Below, in pieces: positions 34,180-49,129 of a DNA stretch of 64,000 bases. The stretch's first letter is position 1, and each line of letters opens with the position of its first letter. The notes beneath the pieces were generated by a model. The model did no database searches. It was not told the DNA's origin and saw only the letters and a program-made list of their open reading frames with translations. Both the position numbers and the translations under genes were made by a program. Source of the stretch: Zhengitettix transpicula (lineage: Eukaryota; Arthropoda; Insecta; Orthoptera; Tetrigidae); NCBI GenBank assembly GCA_037074705.1, contig CM073591.1:161972032-162036031 (forward strand), read 5' to 3'.

Positions 34180-36490
34180 AGCTTACGGCAATCGCCATTA
34201 TCAAATGCGTGATACAATACTCCTATTCCAAATTTGGAACATTCATCAATGATTAATGAGTTCAACTCAAGAATCGAGTAAAATCAACCAATCGTGTTTA
34301 TACTAAATTAATTTATTACATTTTCTTCTCTGGATTGTACCTTTCAGTACATTCATCGTTTAGCAGAAGTAAAATCCTGTGAATTTAATGTATAAATTAG
34401 TAAAACTTTAACAGATTTCATAAGTCGAAGAAATGACCCACTTACCTAAATTGAACGAAAATATTTAAGTAATCCTTATTTTAATTTTGTAAACTCAATG
34501 AACAATTTATTACATAATTTACGTCAGTCACCTTCAACATTTTTAGTCATATTTATCTAAACTTCATCATACGTTATTATAAAAACAAGTAATTATTTTC
34601 TTAAAACTGATATCATTTTGATTAAATTTTTCAGAACATTCTGTTTAAATTGGATTAATGATTCGTATTGAAATCATAATTTCGTTTCATTATTTCAAAG
34701 TATTTTTATAAACTTATTGATAAGAGTTCCATATACTTTGATGCGCTGTAAACTGTTTTTCCTTCTTCTCGGAAATAATGTATCCACTAATACATCTATG
34801 GGTGTTAATTATATTGTTTTGACATATTTCATTATTTTGTTAATATTAATGCGATGAGACTTATTTTTGTTCTGTCTTATCACTTTATTTATAATCTGTT
34901 CTGTTAATTATATTGATATAATTTTCGTCGTCAATTGTATTAAATTGTTCGTATTTAGATACCATCATTTATTAGTTTTAATTACAAAATTTATTATTTA
35001 TAATCTAGTATATGTTGATTTCATTATTATATAAGGAATCTGTTAACATAATATTTTCCCGTATTAAATTTTTAGAAACAATTCTTTCATGATAAAAATT
35101 GTGATTTGAAAGAAAATTTATTGTGAAAGGCGTTCTTCCTGCTGTTTGTACTCAATATAATATCATTAATTTTATAATTGTAATGTATAAATAATTGAGT
35201 TATTATTATTTTCTGATTAAAAGGTAATATAATGGTGAATACAATTTTGCTAAGAATGGTTCTATTTTTTTAATTAATTAGAAGGAAAGCACCAATAAAT
35301 TTATCGTTTTATGTTAATTAAATTGGATGCATTTTTCCCAAGTACCTGGGTTAATAAACAATCTATCATTGAAAGACGGACAATACATTTACATTAGTAT
35401 CCATATTATAGGCATATTTTAAGCCCTTCGAAGAATATACGTTAGCTTTTGATTTAACTTTAAATTTTCAAATTTTTGTTATATTTGAAAACAAACATAC
35501 CACGTATTAGTTTTTCGTTATTAACTAATATACTAATTCATGATAGTCATAAATTCAGTTTAATTTCTTATACGTATTGTTAATATTTATATATAATTAT
35601 ATCGAAAGCTTTATATTTTGTTTCAAACGATTATTGTTTGGTATTGTCAAAAATTTAAATTAATGGATATTTATGTGTCTCTAAATTAAGTCTTTGATTT
35701 TTGGGATATTATAATAAATTATTTGTAATTTTAATGTAGATTTACTATTAATTATATTATATTTTAATAAAGGGTTAAAGTAATCATTAATAAGTTTATA
35801 AATTTGGTTGGTAGGTTTTATTCTGTTCTACGAATAAATTAATAAACTGACAAGAATTATCTCCTATGATATGCTCAAATGATGTTAATCAATTTAGTGA
35901 CCATGGTACATTACATTTAATCTAGTTAAAATGAAAATAATTTATTTAACACATCTGTTATTGAAGAATATTATAGTACTCACAGCTCAATATTATGAAA
36001 ACCAGCCACATCTCACGCGTGACACGACTATGTTTACAAACTTCTATGTGGTGTATAATCACTTATACTGTCCTTCAGTAATATCAGAAGGCCAATACAG
36101 GTCAGTAAATATCTAACCGATAATGTTGGCACTGAAGAATTTGTTCGTTTTTACAGATAAAATGGTAAACGTCAAAATACACCTTTTTCAAGATAATGAA
36201 ATAACAAGTAACGTGTTAGTTTGAATTCGCTGTTTTTAAATATAATTTATAATTATTTAAGTGTTAAAAATTAAAGGAAGAAACTATTAGTCGTGCCATT
36301 TTATATTATCACATTGTTTTCCAATGATCCGCTATAGAACTGTTCAACATACATTAAAACATTACGTAAAGGTATGGTAGAGCAGGGAAAGTCCTACAAT
36401 TCTACAGTTTGAGAGAGATATGAAAAGAATTATTGATTTAGCGGTGATGACCTAAAAGGATTCACGTAAACTGTTACAGTAAACCCAAAT
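34180..36490. other. Very AT-rich sequence, nothing recognised
   Basis: One of the most AT-rich stretches of the window; no frames of note, no repeat copies. Confidence 0.4.
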
Positions 36491-36499
36491 TTTAATTGC

Positions 36500-37440
36500 T
36501 GGTCGCAAATGCAAAATTGAGCTGTGTCGATCAAACAACCAAATTTGTCGAACCCGCTAATGAACCTTTCAAGCATTTTCTGTTATTCAGAAATTAAACA
36601 CAGACTATTTGGAAACGTATCACATTCATTTCGATACACGTTCCCCAAAATATCAATATATAGTTTGTGTATCGATTATCGAATAACCAATAATTGTCAA
36701 CTAACGAAGGCCGAATCATCGTTTTAACAAAACTCAGGGTGAGTTTAAGATAATCTGAAGGTTAATTATTACTTGCTATATCAATATAAGTTACTAGGTT
36801 GAAGATAAATCCAACCATTATTATCGTAATTGTACAAATAAGTTATTTTATATTATATAGACCTATTCAAAACCTGTCAAGATTACATGATAGCGTGAGA
36901 ACCGTTGTTTCCATGATTGAACTACAAAGTCAGGTCATGATCAAGGTTGTAAAAGCATTAGCGGTCAAATATAAATTTAAATTTTATAACAACCACTTTG
37001 TACAAAACTACTCTCTTCGGTAAAACAAGATATAACAAAATAAAAAAATATTTTTTGGTTCTTGGACTACTATAGCTCAATTCAAATTGTAGCCGATTTG
37101 ACCTTTAAACTGCTCTTTGTGTCGTAGAATCAAAACTCGTGGGACGTTGTCACGTGTTATTGTCCACGCGGCTGCAGTAAGGGTTTGTTGTCATTCATCA
37201 TTGACGATGTGGAAACGTTTGTCTATTTCTCTGATCTCAGTCGATAGTCAGAACAGCTCCCATTTGAAAATCATTATCCATTCTGTTTTACATGACCATG
37301 GTTTAAATGAGCTACTATCACCTAATTCTCCAGTGTCACTCAAAACCAAGAAGTTGATATATTTGGAAATTACTCTTGTAACATCTGGGCCGCTGCAGCT
37401 AATTGTCAAATTATAAAAAAGGTCAAACTTTTCCAAATAA
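36500..37440. other. Unassigned stretch with short frames
   Basis: Plus frames at 36524-36727, 36799-37023 and 37117-37416 lack recognisable domains. 37100-37430 is somewhat richer in GC and may be an old, unrecognised element. Confidence 0.25.
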
Positions 37441-37444
37441 AGTA

Positions 37445-38625
37445 CTAAGATAAATAATCAACTCTAACCACTGAATATACTCAGCCCTGAATATTCCCAC
37501 AATAGTACAATAAGAATAAAAAAGCATTTAACTGCGTAGATCCTTCCTACATCCAAACCCATTAAATAGCACAAACACCAAATAAAGGATGCTAAGAAGA
37601 TTGAAAAGCAAAATACAAATCACTGTTTAAATAGCCATTATATATCAAAACGAAAAAAATCATTATAAAATAACGCATCATATTTAAAAATAATAATAAT
37701 AAATAAACATCAGTCAGAATGGAATGAAGAGAATGACCTGCCTATCTATTTTTTTTAAACATGAACCTATTGGTGTAAAAAATTAAGCGACGAAACGTTG
37801 TTTAATTTTACATTAATAAATTCTTTTTTCTGACTTAAAATTGGCTGATGTTTATTTATTTATTAGTTTATTTATCTCAATAGTCAGAATATATATTTGT
37901 ATATACCATTATTTAAAAACAATGGTTATATTTGAGGTTTGAGTTGAAGTGTGATGTTTTGGATTAATTCCTCTATTAGTAAAATTGACCTATAAAAAGA
38001 CTAGTGACACATTTTGGGCACTGGGCAGATGCGGTGCTGGTGCGGGTCATACAACACATACATTTAAATAGGAAATGACATATACTACGGGTGCAGTTAC
38101 GTGAATTTTACGACCTGCAACTTGCTGCACGGGAGTAAGTGGGCGGAGGAACGGATATATTATTACTTTCATGATATTAATTGAGAAACAAAACTAGGAT
38201 TATCGTTAAATTAAACATGTTGATTCCAAATTCTATAATATATAGAATTTTATAGTCTTGATTTGTTAAAACGTTGCCGTTTTAAATAAAATTACAAATG
38301 AAGTATGTTGATGGCCAAAGATTATTTTATTTAAAAAATCAGACGTAAAAAAATATAAAATGGTAAGGAACGGATCCAGAAATGGATGGTTAGACCAATC
38401 GCGTGCGAGTCTATTTGGAGTGTAATTATATATTACTACTTATTGTATGTATATATTAGTGACGAATCCATTTTCCTCATCTCTAATCTCATTTACATAC
38501 CTGATAAATTTCATTAAATTATACGACTCTTTGTTATCATTTAACTTGTAAACGTCTGTAGCATTCATATATAGCGTTATAGCTTTAACATCTTTGTTAT
38601 TTATCTTGATTTTCTACAATTATAA
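37445..38625. other. AT-rich sequence, nothing firm
   Basis: About 37998-38150 ('actagtgacacattttggg' onward) resembles in style the heads of family F repeats and may be the start of the copy called at 38631-39321. (AAT)n-like text lies near 37690. Confidence 0.3.
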
Positions 38626-38630
38626 ATAAG

Positions 38631-39321
38631 CGGAATGTTGCCTACTAGTCTATGGCACCGAACGCGCGATACGTGCCATCAACCACTGCAAGCTCCCCGC
38701 ACCCGCCGTGTATCGTTAGCCTGAGGGTGCGTAAAGTTGTGGGTGAATATCGTCAACCCCCACCCCCACCCCCCACAGATTCCACGAATTGAACAAAGAA
38801 CCTTGTCCTATTGTCCACTCTTGCTCCTCTTTCCGGTAGCTGCCATCCCCGGTCAGACTACGATGTCTCTTCTTATTCGTCCTTACCAGCCCTCCTACGC
38901 CACTCGTAGCTCAATAAACTCAATTCAGTGCAACAAATATGTAGAGAGTATTAATCTCGGCAGTATCTGCGATCCTTCGCATACAATGGAGTTGAACGTG
39001 TTCGTTTAATATTTAAATATTTCTAAACCTATCAATGTTATACTAAACCATATTTTTAGTTTCATGTCCAAGAATAAATAAATTCCTGGATGACCACAAC
39101 TTTGCGACCTACGATACATACGAAACGATATTAAGTTTCGTCATAGAGAACATTTTATTATTTATCACTTACCACCCATTACTCATTCCTAATTTATAAA
39201 GTTAGAGTCTTAGTGAGAACCTATCAAATAACCTGAATTGGTGTGCAAAATTTCATTCAAATAACTTTTGCGGTTCCGAAGATATTGTGACGAGTCAGTG
39301 GTATTTGTCTTTTATGTATAA
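38631..39321 (+). repeat. Interspersed repeat, family F-like, with (C)n-rich tract
   Basis: The front part matches 18575-18700 ('ggaatgttgc', 'gccatcaa', 'tgagggtgc'). A CCCCCA-type tract lies at 38756-38778. The end 'gtgcaaaatttcattcaaat...cggttccgaagatatt...gtcttttatgtata' (about 39241-39321) has the layout of a retroposon tail common in arthropods. The 90-codon frame at 38737-39009 runs across the C-rich tract and is not credible as a gene. Confidence 0.5.
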
Positions 39322-39324
39322 GTA

Positions 39325-41105
39325 CAACTGTTTTAACATCTTTACTTATCAAATAATTTTCTATTTGAAGCATTTGTAGAACAAATTCTTCCTTTATAAA
39401 CTAAAATATTTTCGCACCTTCAGACGCAAAAATTAAAGACTCAAAAAATTATTTATTACGCCCTTTGCTGCCCCGTAATGTATTAAAACGAATAAAATTT
39501 GTACGTAATTATAAACTAACAAAAGAAAAGATTCACTACTTTCCATACTATATAGCAAAGAAAACACTCAATAAATGGTGTTCAAAGTACTGTGGTATAA
39601 AATAATAGAGTTCTAGAATATTTGGAACTTTATGTAGTGCAATAATTGTGAATGTAGTGAATAAAATTATATAAATTTATCTGTTTATTTATTTTTTGAT
39701 AAATAGATTATTGATAGAAGTCATCTTACTGTTACAACAGATGTTCAGTTGTCACTCAATTATCGACAGTAACGAGACGAAGTCTTCAAAAATGACCGGA
39801 ACTAAAAATAAGTTTTGCTTATTAAGTTCCAGCAGAACAATTATTTTATTAATTTCAGATAATTAACTTTATCAACCAGAATATTAAATATAATGCGTTA
39901 GTGTTATAAGATCAGTCTAACTACAAAATCATTTTAGAAATATGTTCAAATTTTCACTAACTACATCATGTTTCTTTCTAGAAATTTCTGTTGTATAAAA
40001 TATATCTTTAATTATTAAAATAGAATTTTAGAGACGTAAACACACAAAAATTTAGTATTTTAAGATCAAAGTACGAAAGATAAGAAATTTCTTCTTTCAA
40101 ATATAAAACTTAATTACGACTTTTATATGCTTCTACATTCTCGCAATTTTTATCCTCTTCATTTGTGGTTCTAATGTGGCTCAAATGGTATTATTAACAT
40201 CATATGAGATGAAATTGTCGAAGCGAACAGGTTTTATAAAAAAATTTCAACAATTGGTAATGACGTAATTCCACATGCGCTTTCGGTTGGGCACAACATT
40301 TATTGATGCAGTTGTTACGATTTATCGCAGTGTGAACTTGGATGTTATAATATTTAATTAATTTAGGCTCCTACATATTTAAATATAAATTCAGAGAATG
40401 GTTTTTCGTTATCGCTTAATCATTACGTAAATGTTTCGTAAAATATTTTGAATCAACGGAATTGTTAGCCAATCTACACATGTCGTAATAAAAAGTCAGG
40501 ATCCCTTCCTGACAGGCCATACACGAATGGTACGAAGTGTGGGTTCGACAATTATTGGCTATGAAGGAAAACAGTTCCACTTATTACAGACTATTTGCCT
40601 GATGTCTTCTCAGGTGTAATATTAATTTGCCCTTCTGGTTTATATTTTAAAGAATTTGATCATATATACTAAGAAGATGATAAATAATACAAACATATTA
40701 AGATAATAAAACGTAGAACTATAAATATATGGTATATAAACCACACACAATTATCATTCATAAATTCATATTTCTCTGAAATAGTTCACCCAATTCAAAC
40801 GTACGAATATTTTTCTAATAACAGTAAATCGTTATCTTAACGCGAGTCTATTAATACTCGTCATATAGGTTTTAAAACTGTTTCCGAAACCGATGGTGTG
40901 AAGACTTTCTTAATTCGGTAATTTGAGAGCATATATGCTACCAGATTAGGAAATATACTCGTCTAGTTTATAGATGTCTGATAAAAGTTGTAGACAACGA
41001 TGGTCTTCCTATTTAACTGACAAAATAGACTCATTTCACGCCCAAATAATGCATACTATTAATGTAAATTTGAATTTTAAAAGTATACCGACATATCTAT
41101 TAAAG
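39325..41105. other. AT-rich sequence, nothing recognised
   Basis: No coding or repeat signal seen. Confidence 0.4.
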
Positions 41106-41107
41106 TA

Positions 41108-41210
41108 AAACCCAGCTGGGAATCGATCCATGGAACTTCCGTATTTCGTCCGTACAGCATAACCACGTAGCTAAAGTGATAGTTGAAACGGCCCTCACTT
41201 TTTGAGTTTA
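41108..41210 (-). repeat. tRNA-like sequence (SINE head or tRNA pseudogene)
   Basis: On the minus strand an A-box-like TAGCTACGTGGT (plus 41162-41173) is followed about 30 bases on by TGGATCGATTCCC (plus 41118-41130), a B-box-like T-arm. Spacing is tRNA-like, but the acceptor stem is not recognisable. It differs from the SINE at 63357-63540, so it is a second tRNA-derived family or a tRNA pseudogene. Confidence 0.5.
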
Positions 41211-41214
41211 CTTT

Positions 41215-42375
41215 CATAATCTGATCACTTCCAAGTTACCTACATGTAAGTAAAGATGTTCGAAAATAATCTTTACCCCGGCAAATTTTAATAATATTCA
41301 CGTATAATTTAATACTTTAGGAATTGAAACTGTATTTGATTGTTCGAATGTAGACCCAGAACAATTGTAAGTAGAAAAAGTCATGTAGTCGAGGTCAGGC
41401 TCTTTCCAGGAGTTAAAAGAGTTATATTAGACGAATATGTTTAAGAATCAGCAACTTATTACTCGAACACTAGTATTTATTTCTAACAATTTAATTAATG
41501 GCTCATTTACATATAAATATCGTTAGTGTATAAGGATATTTCACTTAATAATTCGAATAATTTTATAACGCTAAATCACTTTTAACCAGTAATTGATGTT
41601 GCTGTCTTTCTTCAGCCGAGTAAATGAGTTCGAGTAAACAAGTGCCATTTCTCCGGATTCAGTACAGTTAAAAGAAAAAAGGATTGACCACAACGTGTGT
41701 ACTTGGAGAAATATTATTCCACTTTTCTTTAACTTTGATATGGTTTTTACGGTTATTTAGAATCAATTATAGTGTTGTGATGCCATTTTTAACGTAATAG
41801 TTAACTTGAAACAGCTGGAAATATTGGTAGGGAAAATAATTGAATTGTAGAATTAGTTTTAATATTTAATATTGTAATATAATTTAGCAGAGTGTTTAAC
41901 ACCACACTACAGAGCTGACCACTGCTAGATTGCTCAAAGCTTACTGTCCTTTTTCTACCTGACCCTCGGACCACGGTTTTCTCCAAACAATAGGGTCCGG
42001 CAATCTGGTCTCCCCTCCAATACATTACCAATCCTGAACAGACATATTTAATAATATAATATACCTGGAAAATAACTATTATTAATAGAACTTTATTCTT
42101 TGACTATGAATTTTATGTCAATTACATTCCAGTTCCAAATCTATCAGTTCAACTAATGTCAAATAAGTGAGAATAGATGTAAAACGTCAATCTCAACTAA
42201 GCATGTTCGTTCCTATAGGTGGTTGAAACGATTACTATGAAATACAAATTTTGGTTGAAATAATTATACTTATTTCATAGTTAAAAGTGTGTTAGTTGTC
42301 ATACGTCACTCAGTGAGAGAACTGATGTATAATTTATTTTTTCATTAAATTTTTATACGATTGTATCCTAAAATT
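41215..42375. other. AT-rich sequence, nothing recognised
   Basis: 41885-42030 is slightly richer in GC with a short minus frame (41801-42031), no motif. Confidence 0.35.
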
Positions 42376-42379
42376 TCGA

Positions 42380-42665
42380 TCAATTTGCGACAAGCAAATG
42401 CAATACACCTTCCACGTTGCTCTTCTATCGCATTGGGATGGCCCTAACTCATCATGCGTAATTGGCCATCAATCGCAGATCCACGCAGAGGGCAGCGAAA
42501 TTGCAAACAATCACCTGCTACTTGCTTGTGCACGTCATCATAAATAATTGTTGGGAATTACTGCATGCAATCAGCTGCGCGCAGAGAATTTGGTTCGTTA
42601 ATGACTTGATTGTTTGGAGTTGCATTTTGCGTTCAGGCTTCCACGATGATATGAATATCGAGCGC
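42380..42665. other. GC-richer unassigned segment
   Basis: A 72-codon plus frame (42462-42680, alternative start) crosses it without a recognisable domain. Candidate conserved noncoding element. Confidence 0.25.
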
Positions 42666-42669
42666 TTTA

Positions 42670-45595
42670 TTCTGCATTAAACATTTTTATACGGTTCCAC
42701 ATAATTACTATAATTTATTTTAAAATGTAATGATAACCACGTCGTTGATAAAAATGTTTATAGTGTCGATTTTGTCTCTATAAATTCGATAGGCAATAAA
42801 TTATCATACTAATCAATAAGCAACTAATGTTATATTTAAATGTAATTTTAGTTAAAAATTTAATAATTAAGTTTTCCGCTGACTAAAATTGAGGATAAAA
42901 CGTACAAACAAAATTTTAAGGGTAGAAATACAAGTATCTCGATGCACATATCATAGCCATGATTCAATTTTTTATCTTTTATTGTCATTAAAATTACAAA
43001 AACGTGTATAGTGAAAGGCTATTTATGAAAAAAGAACATGTGGATAAAGGTAAAATTTTCTATACCTTCAGTACTTAATATTACTTGCAATAATTTTCCT
43101 CTTTTTACCAATCACTTCGTTCATTTTGATTAAATGTAATTCCCTTATTTTTTATTTTTAAACATATTTATTAATAAAAAAATAGAATAATTTCCAGTTT
43201 TTCATTTTATGTTTCGAAATATATTGTCTTTATATATCTTTATAAAACTCAGTATTGATTTTCAATTTAAAGTCAAAAGAAATTATGTAATTATAATTGA
43301 ATAAATTTATGACTTATTTAACAATATATGAGACAATTTTCACATATTTGATAATTATTGTTTAATTGTGAAACAGGAAGATAATATACGAAATTCTATA
43401 GAAAAGAAAAAACTGGTAAAAACAAAGAGAAAAGATGCATTCTAAATTAGTATGTGGACAATTGTGAATTATAAACTAAGTTAAGTTACTTTTGAATGTT
43501 ACGTGAGTTCTAAATTGAAATGATATTAAGGTGTAATTAAATCTCTGTGTTTGATTTGAATACTTGAAAGAGATTTCCTACAGCTCTTCGTTAAGTATTG
43601 TAATGATTCATATATCTCAACGAATATTTCGAAATAGAGTTGGATGTTCCGAGGCCATGGACTATAATCAAATCGATTTATTAAGTTTCTGAAGAACCTC
43701 AAAGGCATTTGACCTAGTTTTCTGTTAAAACCGCGTCCAGAAAACGAGTATTGGGTAAAGCTGTTTCCAAACAATACTGCCTACGTAAAAACTAAATTGA
43801 GGATGTAATTAAATAAATTATTCAAACCCTTTACGGTGATTCCCAAATTTTCATCTAAAAGACAATAATTCAGAGTACTATTTCTTCATTTAATGAGTAT
43901 AAAAATAAATGTACTAGATATTAATCCATATCTGCCACTTATTGTGTAGAAACAGAAAATAATAAACGATATTTTATTTAATTATAAAATGTTATAAGCT
44001 GTTAATTATTTATGACATCCAATTAATTGCAGAAAAATGTCATAAATGAATTAATAAATTTATTATCAAGGAAAGATTTACAGAGTAATTAAGATACAAA
44101 ACTGAGTATATTACTGAATAAATTTTGAAACTATTCAGAACACTAAAATTAATAAATGGTATAACAACTGCTAATTCAAATAAAGTTACTTATGATGTAT
44201 ATTTAAAAATAAATAGTGATTCTAATAATACAGTTGAAAATGATTAGTAACCAACTGTAATCAAACTGACCTAATTTCTTCAAACAGCGGATTCAAATTA
44301 CTTTTGTTCATCAAGTATTTCACAACTGTGTCAGAAAAAGTAATAGCATGAGAGGATATGACACGTGTAAAGATTCTCTTAGATAATTATGGAGAGGATT
44401 TTAAGAATTCGACTTCCTCACTCTGGCATATTAGTATATACAATAAAGAAAAATAATAATTATGCATTCAAAAATATTCCATATGTGCACAAATTTAATA
44501 CAAGAAACTAAAGAAACTTATAAAAACAACGAAAAACTTTGTTAATTGAAAATAGAGCAGCCCGTTGAATACAATATTTACTAATCGCCCAGGAAACGTT
44601 AACAGTAAACAGATAATAAAATAAATATTAAAATCAACCAATTTTTTCTATAGCCTATTCGATTATTCAATTAGAGAATTATTTTCTTAAAATAAATATT
44701 CTCCAAATAATTTTATATCATATGCCGGAAATTGTCATTTAATTTATGGGGTATAATATAATAATTGTATGACATTGTAATTTCGTATGATTAATTACTT
44801 ATTCCACGACCTTAAAAGGCCAGACCACGGTCTGTGGAATTTGACCTACAAATCATATATCATTATAATATTACTTGATGCATTAATTCAGTAATAACTA
44901 TCCTTCACTAACTTTCCGCAATTTTAAAATGAAAAATTACGTCTGATTGAAAATTAATGATAAGAAAGATAGCTGGCTTCCAGAAACGGAATGTGGTATT
45001 TATAATAGCACTTCATTTGTCTGTATTTGGCTATCTTTCTTATTAATTTTCGGCAATATTGTCTATGGATATATAATTTATGAAACTCAGAGATTGTTTG
45101 TTTTATTAAAATTAAAATATTTAAGTACGTTAGACTCAAGTATTACATAAAAAGCTTCGAAACTCAAACCGAAAATTTTGTATCTATGTTTTTCCTCCAG
45201 TTGCCATACACACCAAGCAATCTAAACTGCTTTGAATGAGTAATTTATGATTTTGAACATTAATTTGGTTAACGGTCACTTACACGAAAACCCCTGCTAA
45301 GCTTCCTATTTGCGGGACAACACATCTTATCCTGCCCTGAAAATACATTGCCACCCTTACTCAATTTACCGACCGATCATTTTAATCATTCAATAAAAAC
45401 GATCCGTTCATGGAATAAAAGAAAATGTTGTAGGTAATGAGTTTATTGCAATTTTAGTAGACATATGGACCACGTGGTACTTTTACTACATTGAGATTGA
45501 AGTTACAAATAGGATGTGTGTTACAAAGATTTGCAGAAATAAGTTGAAATGACTCTTGGAAGCCTTATCTTAAATTTCACCGCTTAACGCTGACA
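42670..45595. other. AT-rich sequence, nothing recognised
   Basis: Frames at 43526-43774 (minus) and 44947-45150 (plus) have no motif. No repeat copies seen. Confidence 0.4.
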
Positions 45596-45599
45596 AATC

Positions 45600-45960
45600 T
45601 TGGTAATCCCGGAGAGGAGGTATGCTTTATTAAAACGAACGACTCTTTATATACAGCCCTTAATTTCCACGCCACAATATGTCTGCATTATTCCTGGCAA
45701 CGTGAAACATTTAGAAGGCCAGGAAAGCGAGAGATAAGTGGCGCCTCTTGCAGACGCTGTTCAGAGCGTCTCCTCCCTCGCTCAGGATTGCGACATTATT
45801 CATAACAAAACTCCACTCTTTCTTCCTCAGACTCATGTTAAAATAATCTTTAAAATTACGATGACGTCGAGAACAAATGTTTGCTCGCCTGGTGCTGGTC
45901 TGTATATTTTACAGTCGCTAGCCGGCACATTTTCCCTCAGCGTGCAGTGATTTTAAGAAC
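45600..45960. other. GC-richer unassigned segment
   Basis: Compositional patch with a 70-codon plus frame (45738-45950, alternative start) and no domain. Candidate conserved noncoding element. Confidence 0.25.
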
Positions 45961-48900
45961 AACAGATCCCAGAGCTTCAGAAACACAGCTTTGTTGAGGA
46001 CTTCTGCTTATATTTCACATGAGGATGGTAAATTTAATCATAGTTAAACGAGCTTAATTCTGCAAATATGTGTTTTCTTAAATAAAATTTATAATTTCAT
46101 TAGTTTTAAGATACATGCAGTAATGTCATAAAATAGAATGAAATGATTATGTACTTTTTTGGTACAAGGTTTTATTATTTATCTAATATTGATCTTTGAA
46201 GAATAATACGTGTTTTAGAATGAATTAAAAACTCTCATTTCGGGAACGGTTTTAAAATGATTGTTTTAACAGTAGCTTTTATCACTATCAATTGGGGTTG
46301 AAGATTTACGTGGTCGTCAATGATATCTGCACATTAGATTCAAAGATTCGGCCATTAATATAATTGGTTCAAATAGAATTTATTATTCCTTGTTTTTGTA
46401 ATACATTTATTGTATCAATTAAGTAATAGTGTTTTTTATAACGTTTAAATTTCTGACTTATTGGCTGATGTTTTTTCCATTCATATATTTTTTAATCCCC
46501 ACACCTTTTATTGGGCTCATACAAAAATCCTTGATAGAGAACTCAATTATCAAGCTTTATTTATTTCTGGAACGATTCATACAAAACAATATTCAGAATA
46601 ACAACAACTCTTGTAGTAACATCTATGACATCATTTTACCTCTTTATTCCGGGCTCGATCAATGTGTAATATTTCATAAGATAAATTGCAGTTGAGGATT
46701 TCTACAATCGTAGAAACAACGTCGAGCACCTCATTATTGTATTCCTGTTTGTATTTGTCCATCATATTATTACCAGTAGTAAAATATATTCAGAACCTTT
46801 TTCACGTAACTAAAATTTTCTAAGTGAATTTTTTTAGAACAATTCGTTTGCATTTTTCAATTAGGATTAAAATACTTAATGTTAATAGTAATATTTAATA
46901 ATAACACGTAGGTTCTACAAAAATCCATATTGAAATGTTTTATCTATAATAATACAATATATTATTCTATATGTATGGAAAATACTATTGATAAACTCAT
47001 GACAAAACAGTTTATTAAATTATTTAATTTATGAAAATATGTTATTTAAAAACTAAGTTAAAATCCTATTTTTCTTCTCCTTTGATTTTTATAGTCTACG
47101 AGATTATTACAAATACCAAAACATTTACAATGAACTACTTCCTTACAATAAGCATTTTCTTGATTTTTTTAGTTTTTTTTTCTATTTTTAATATGAGACG
47201 AGAAAATAGGATGCGAATGTTCGTTTCTCCATTACGAAGTATGAAAATAATGTTTAAGCTGTCTGACGAGTTCCCCGCCAATTTCTGATGTAATTGTTTT
47301 GGCCATGATATCGCTTTCGACCTACTTTTAGAGTGACTTGGCAATGACGAGGAAACAGCTAAAAGGGATATCTTCGCAACTGTTCTGGAGAGTTTAAGAA
47401 GAGAAGAAAGTCTTATAGAAACTATCGTTTAGAACAATGCGTTTTCAAAAAAAATATTATCAAACTAATTTTTAATTCAGTCTAATTAAGACGATGAATC
47501 TCAGAATTAAATAAGTAAATTAGTGTCTGTTGGCAAGTATCATTACTTTATTTTACAATCAAGCATCCCATTAGCTCATAGTACGTATTAAAATGTTTTT
47601 CGGAACTTTATTTTATAAAAAAATTATGTTAATTATAATTATAACTGAAAGAAAAGCGCAATGTAACGTACGTCATTTAAAATACATTTACTTTCTTATT
47701 ATTAAGTTTCTTAGGATTCAGTACTTCAACAATTTACCATGAAATGTATCTTAAAATTATCACTATTTTTTTACGAATAAAAATAGCCTGCTATTTACAA
47801 CGTTAATGAATTCATATTCACTTAATCGTAACGCCCGTCTTGTCGAAATTAAAGAGAGACAGATTCAGATTACACAGACGAAATTATCGATGTTCGAAAT
47901 ATATAGGTTTTTTCTTCTTGGTTTGATTTCTGCAACAATCAAGTTGCGACGACGTCAGTGTAGTGGCGCCCGCCTCTTACATTAAGTGATCACTGCGCCC
48001 AAATATCAACACCTCCTCGATTTCAATGTACTTAATTTCTCGATTTATACTTATAGTTTCATTGACATTTTTATTTAACCAATAAAGCGTTATCTTCCCG
48101 TATACGCATGGTAATTTGGCTGCTAACAACTGTTTGAGTCTCCTCAGATTCCTTTTGGTAAACGTACTATCTTTTACAGGGGAAATTCTCTTTTAGTGAA
48201 CTTATCTTTGTTTAACGAAGCATGCGATTAGCCTAACTCTTTCTTACTTTTTAATAATTACGAAGCTTGCATAAAATCACGATTTTCCCATTGACTTTTA
48301 TTTTCTAAATGTTACTTGTTTATTCGGAGAGACATAGTATGGATCCAACTCCGGTTAAATACTCAATGTTCTTCACTGAATGTGGTTTCTCTCATCTAAA
48401 AGATATTTGATTTATTAATTTACCCTTATTATCATTGAAACCAATTAATAAAAACTATTATTTATTTTACTACCATTTTAACGATAATAAAGAGCGTTAA
48501 ACGCATTATTATTATTATCAGTATTATTGTAAAGTAAATATAACATATTAATATATATTAATATCAATAATTAAAATTCAGTTTAAATTTGTTGTCAGCG
48601 CCACGGGTGAATTTAGTTCAGTGATTTATTTATCTCTGAAATTGGCTTGCCTATAAATTATAAAGTCGTACATGTATTTAATACTTAAATAAAAACAGTA
48701 AATGTTATATATTTCGCAAGATCAAATCTATAAAACGAATTTAATTAACAAGAAAGTAATTTTATTATCCAGAATAAACAAAATAACACATATCTTGTAA
48801 TCAGGTTAATCAGTGTAGTGTATTACATATTTACTGTGACGATTGCACAAGTTTACTTTTATAGGAATTCTATATACTTATTAATTGTATGTTATATTTA

Positions 48901-49125
48901 TTTTTCACATTATTCGTCCTAGAGTTATGGTAGCAGTTTCTTTAGTAACAGAGCACATGCAATATAATCGAAATTTAGCCTATTTTTTTGGAAATTTTCA
49001 TTAGAAATTGAGGGACCAATGAACCGCTTTCCTCATCACATCCCTCAACTGTTTAGCTATAACAATAGTAAACAATAAGTTTAAAAAATGAATAAATTAT
49101 TTAAAAAAACGTTTTAAGTACTTTC
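45961..49125. other. AT-rich sequence, nothing recognised
   Basis: Hydrophobic short frames at 46429-46695 and 47031-47288 are what T-rich DNA gives by chance. A small GC-richer spot at 47940-48010 has no assignment. Confidence 0.4.
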
Positions 49126-49129
49126 TGAA

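Noticed and set aside
36524..36727. LCIDYR string reminiscent of a Gypsy reverse transcriptase
   Set aside because: Only six residues match and no neighbouring motif follows in any frame.
46429..46695. Hydrophobic 88-codon frame suggesting a membrane protein
   Set aside because: T-rich DNA gives Phe/Leu/Ile-rich frames by chance; no other support.
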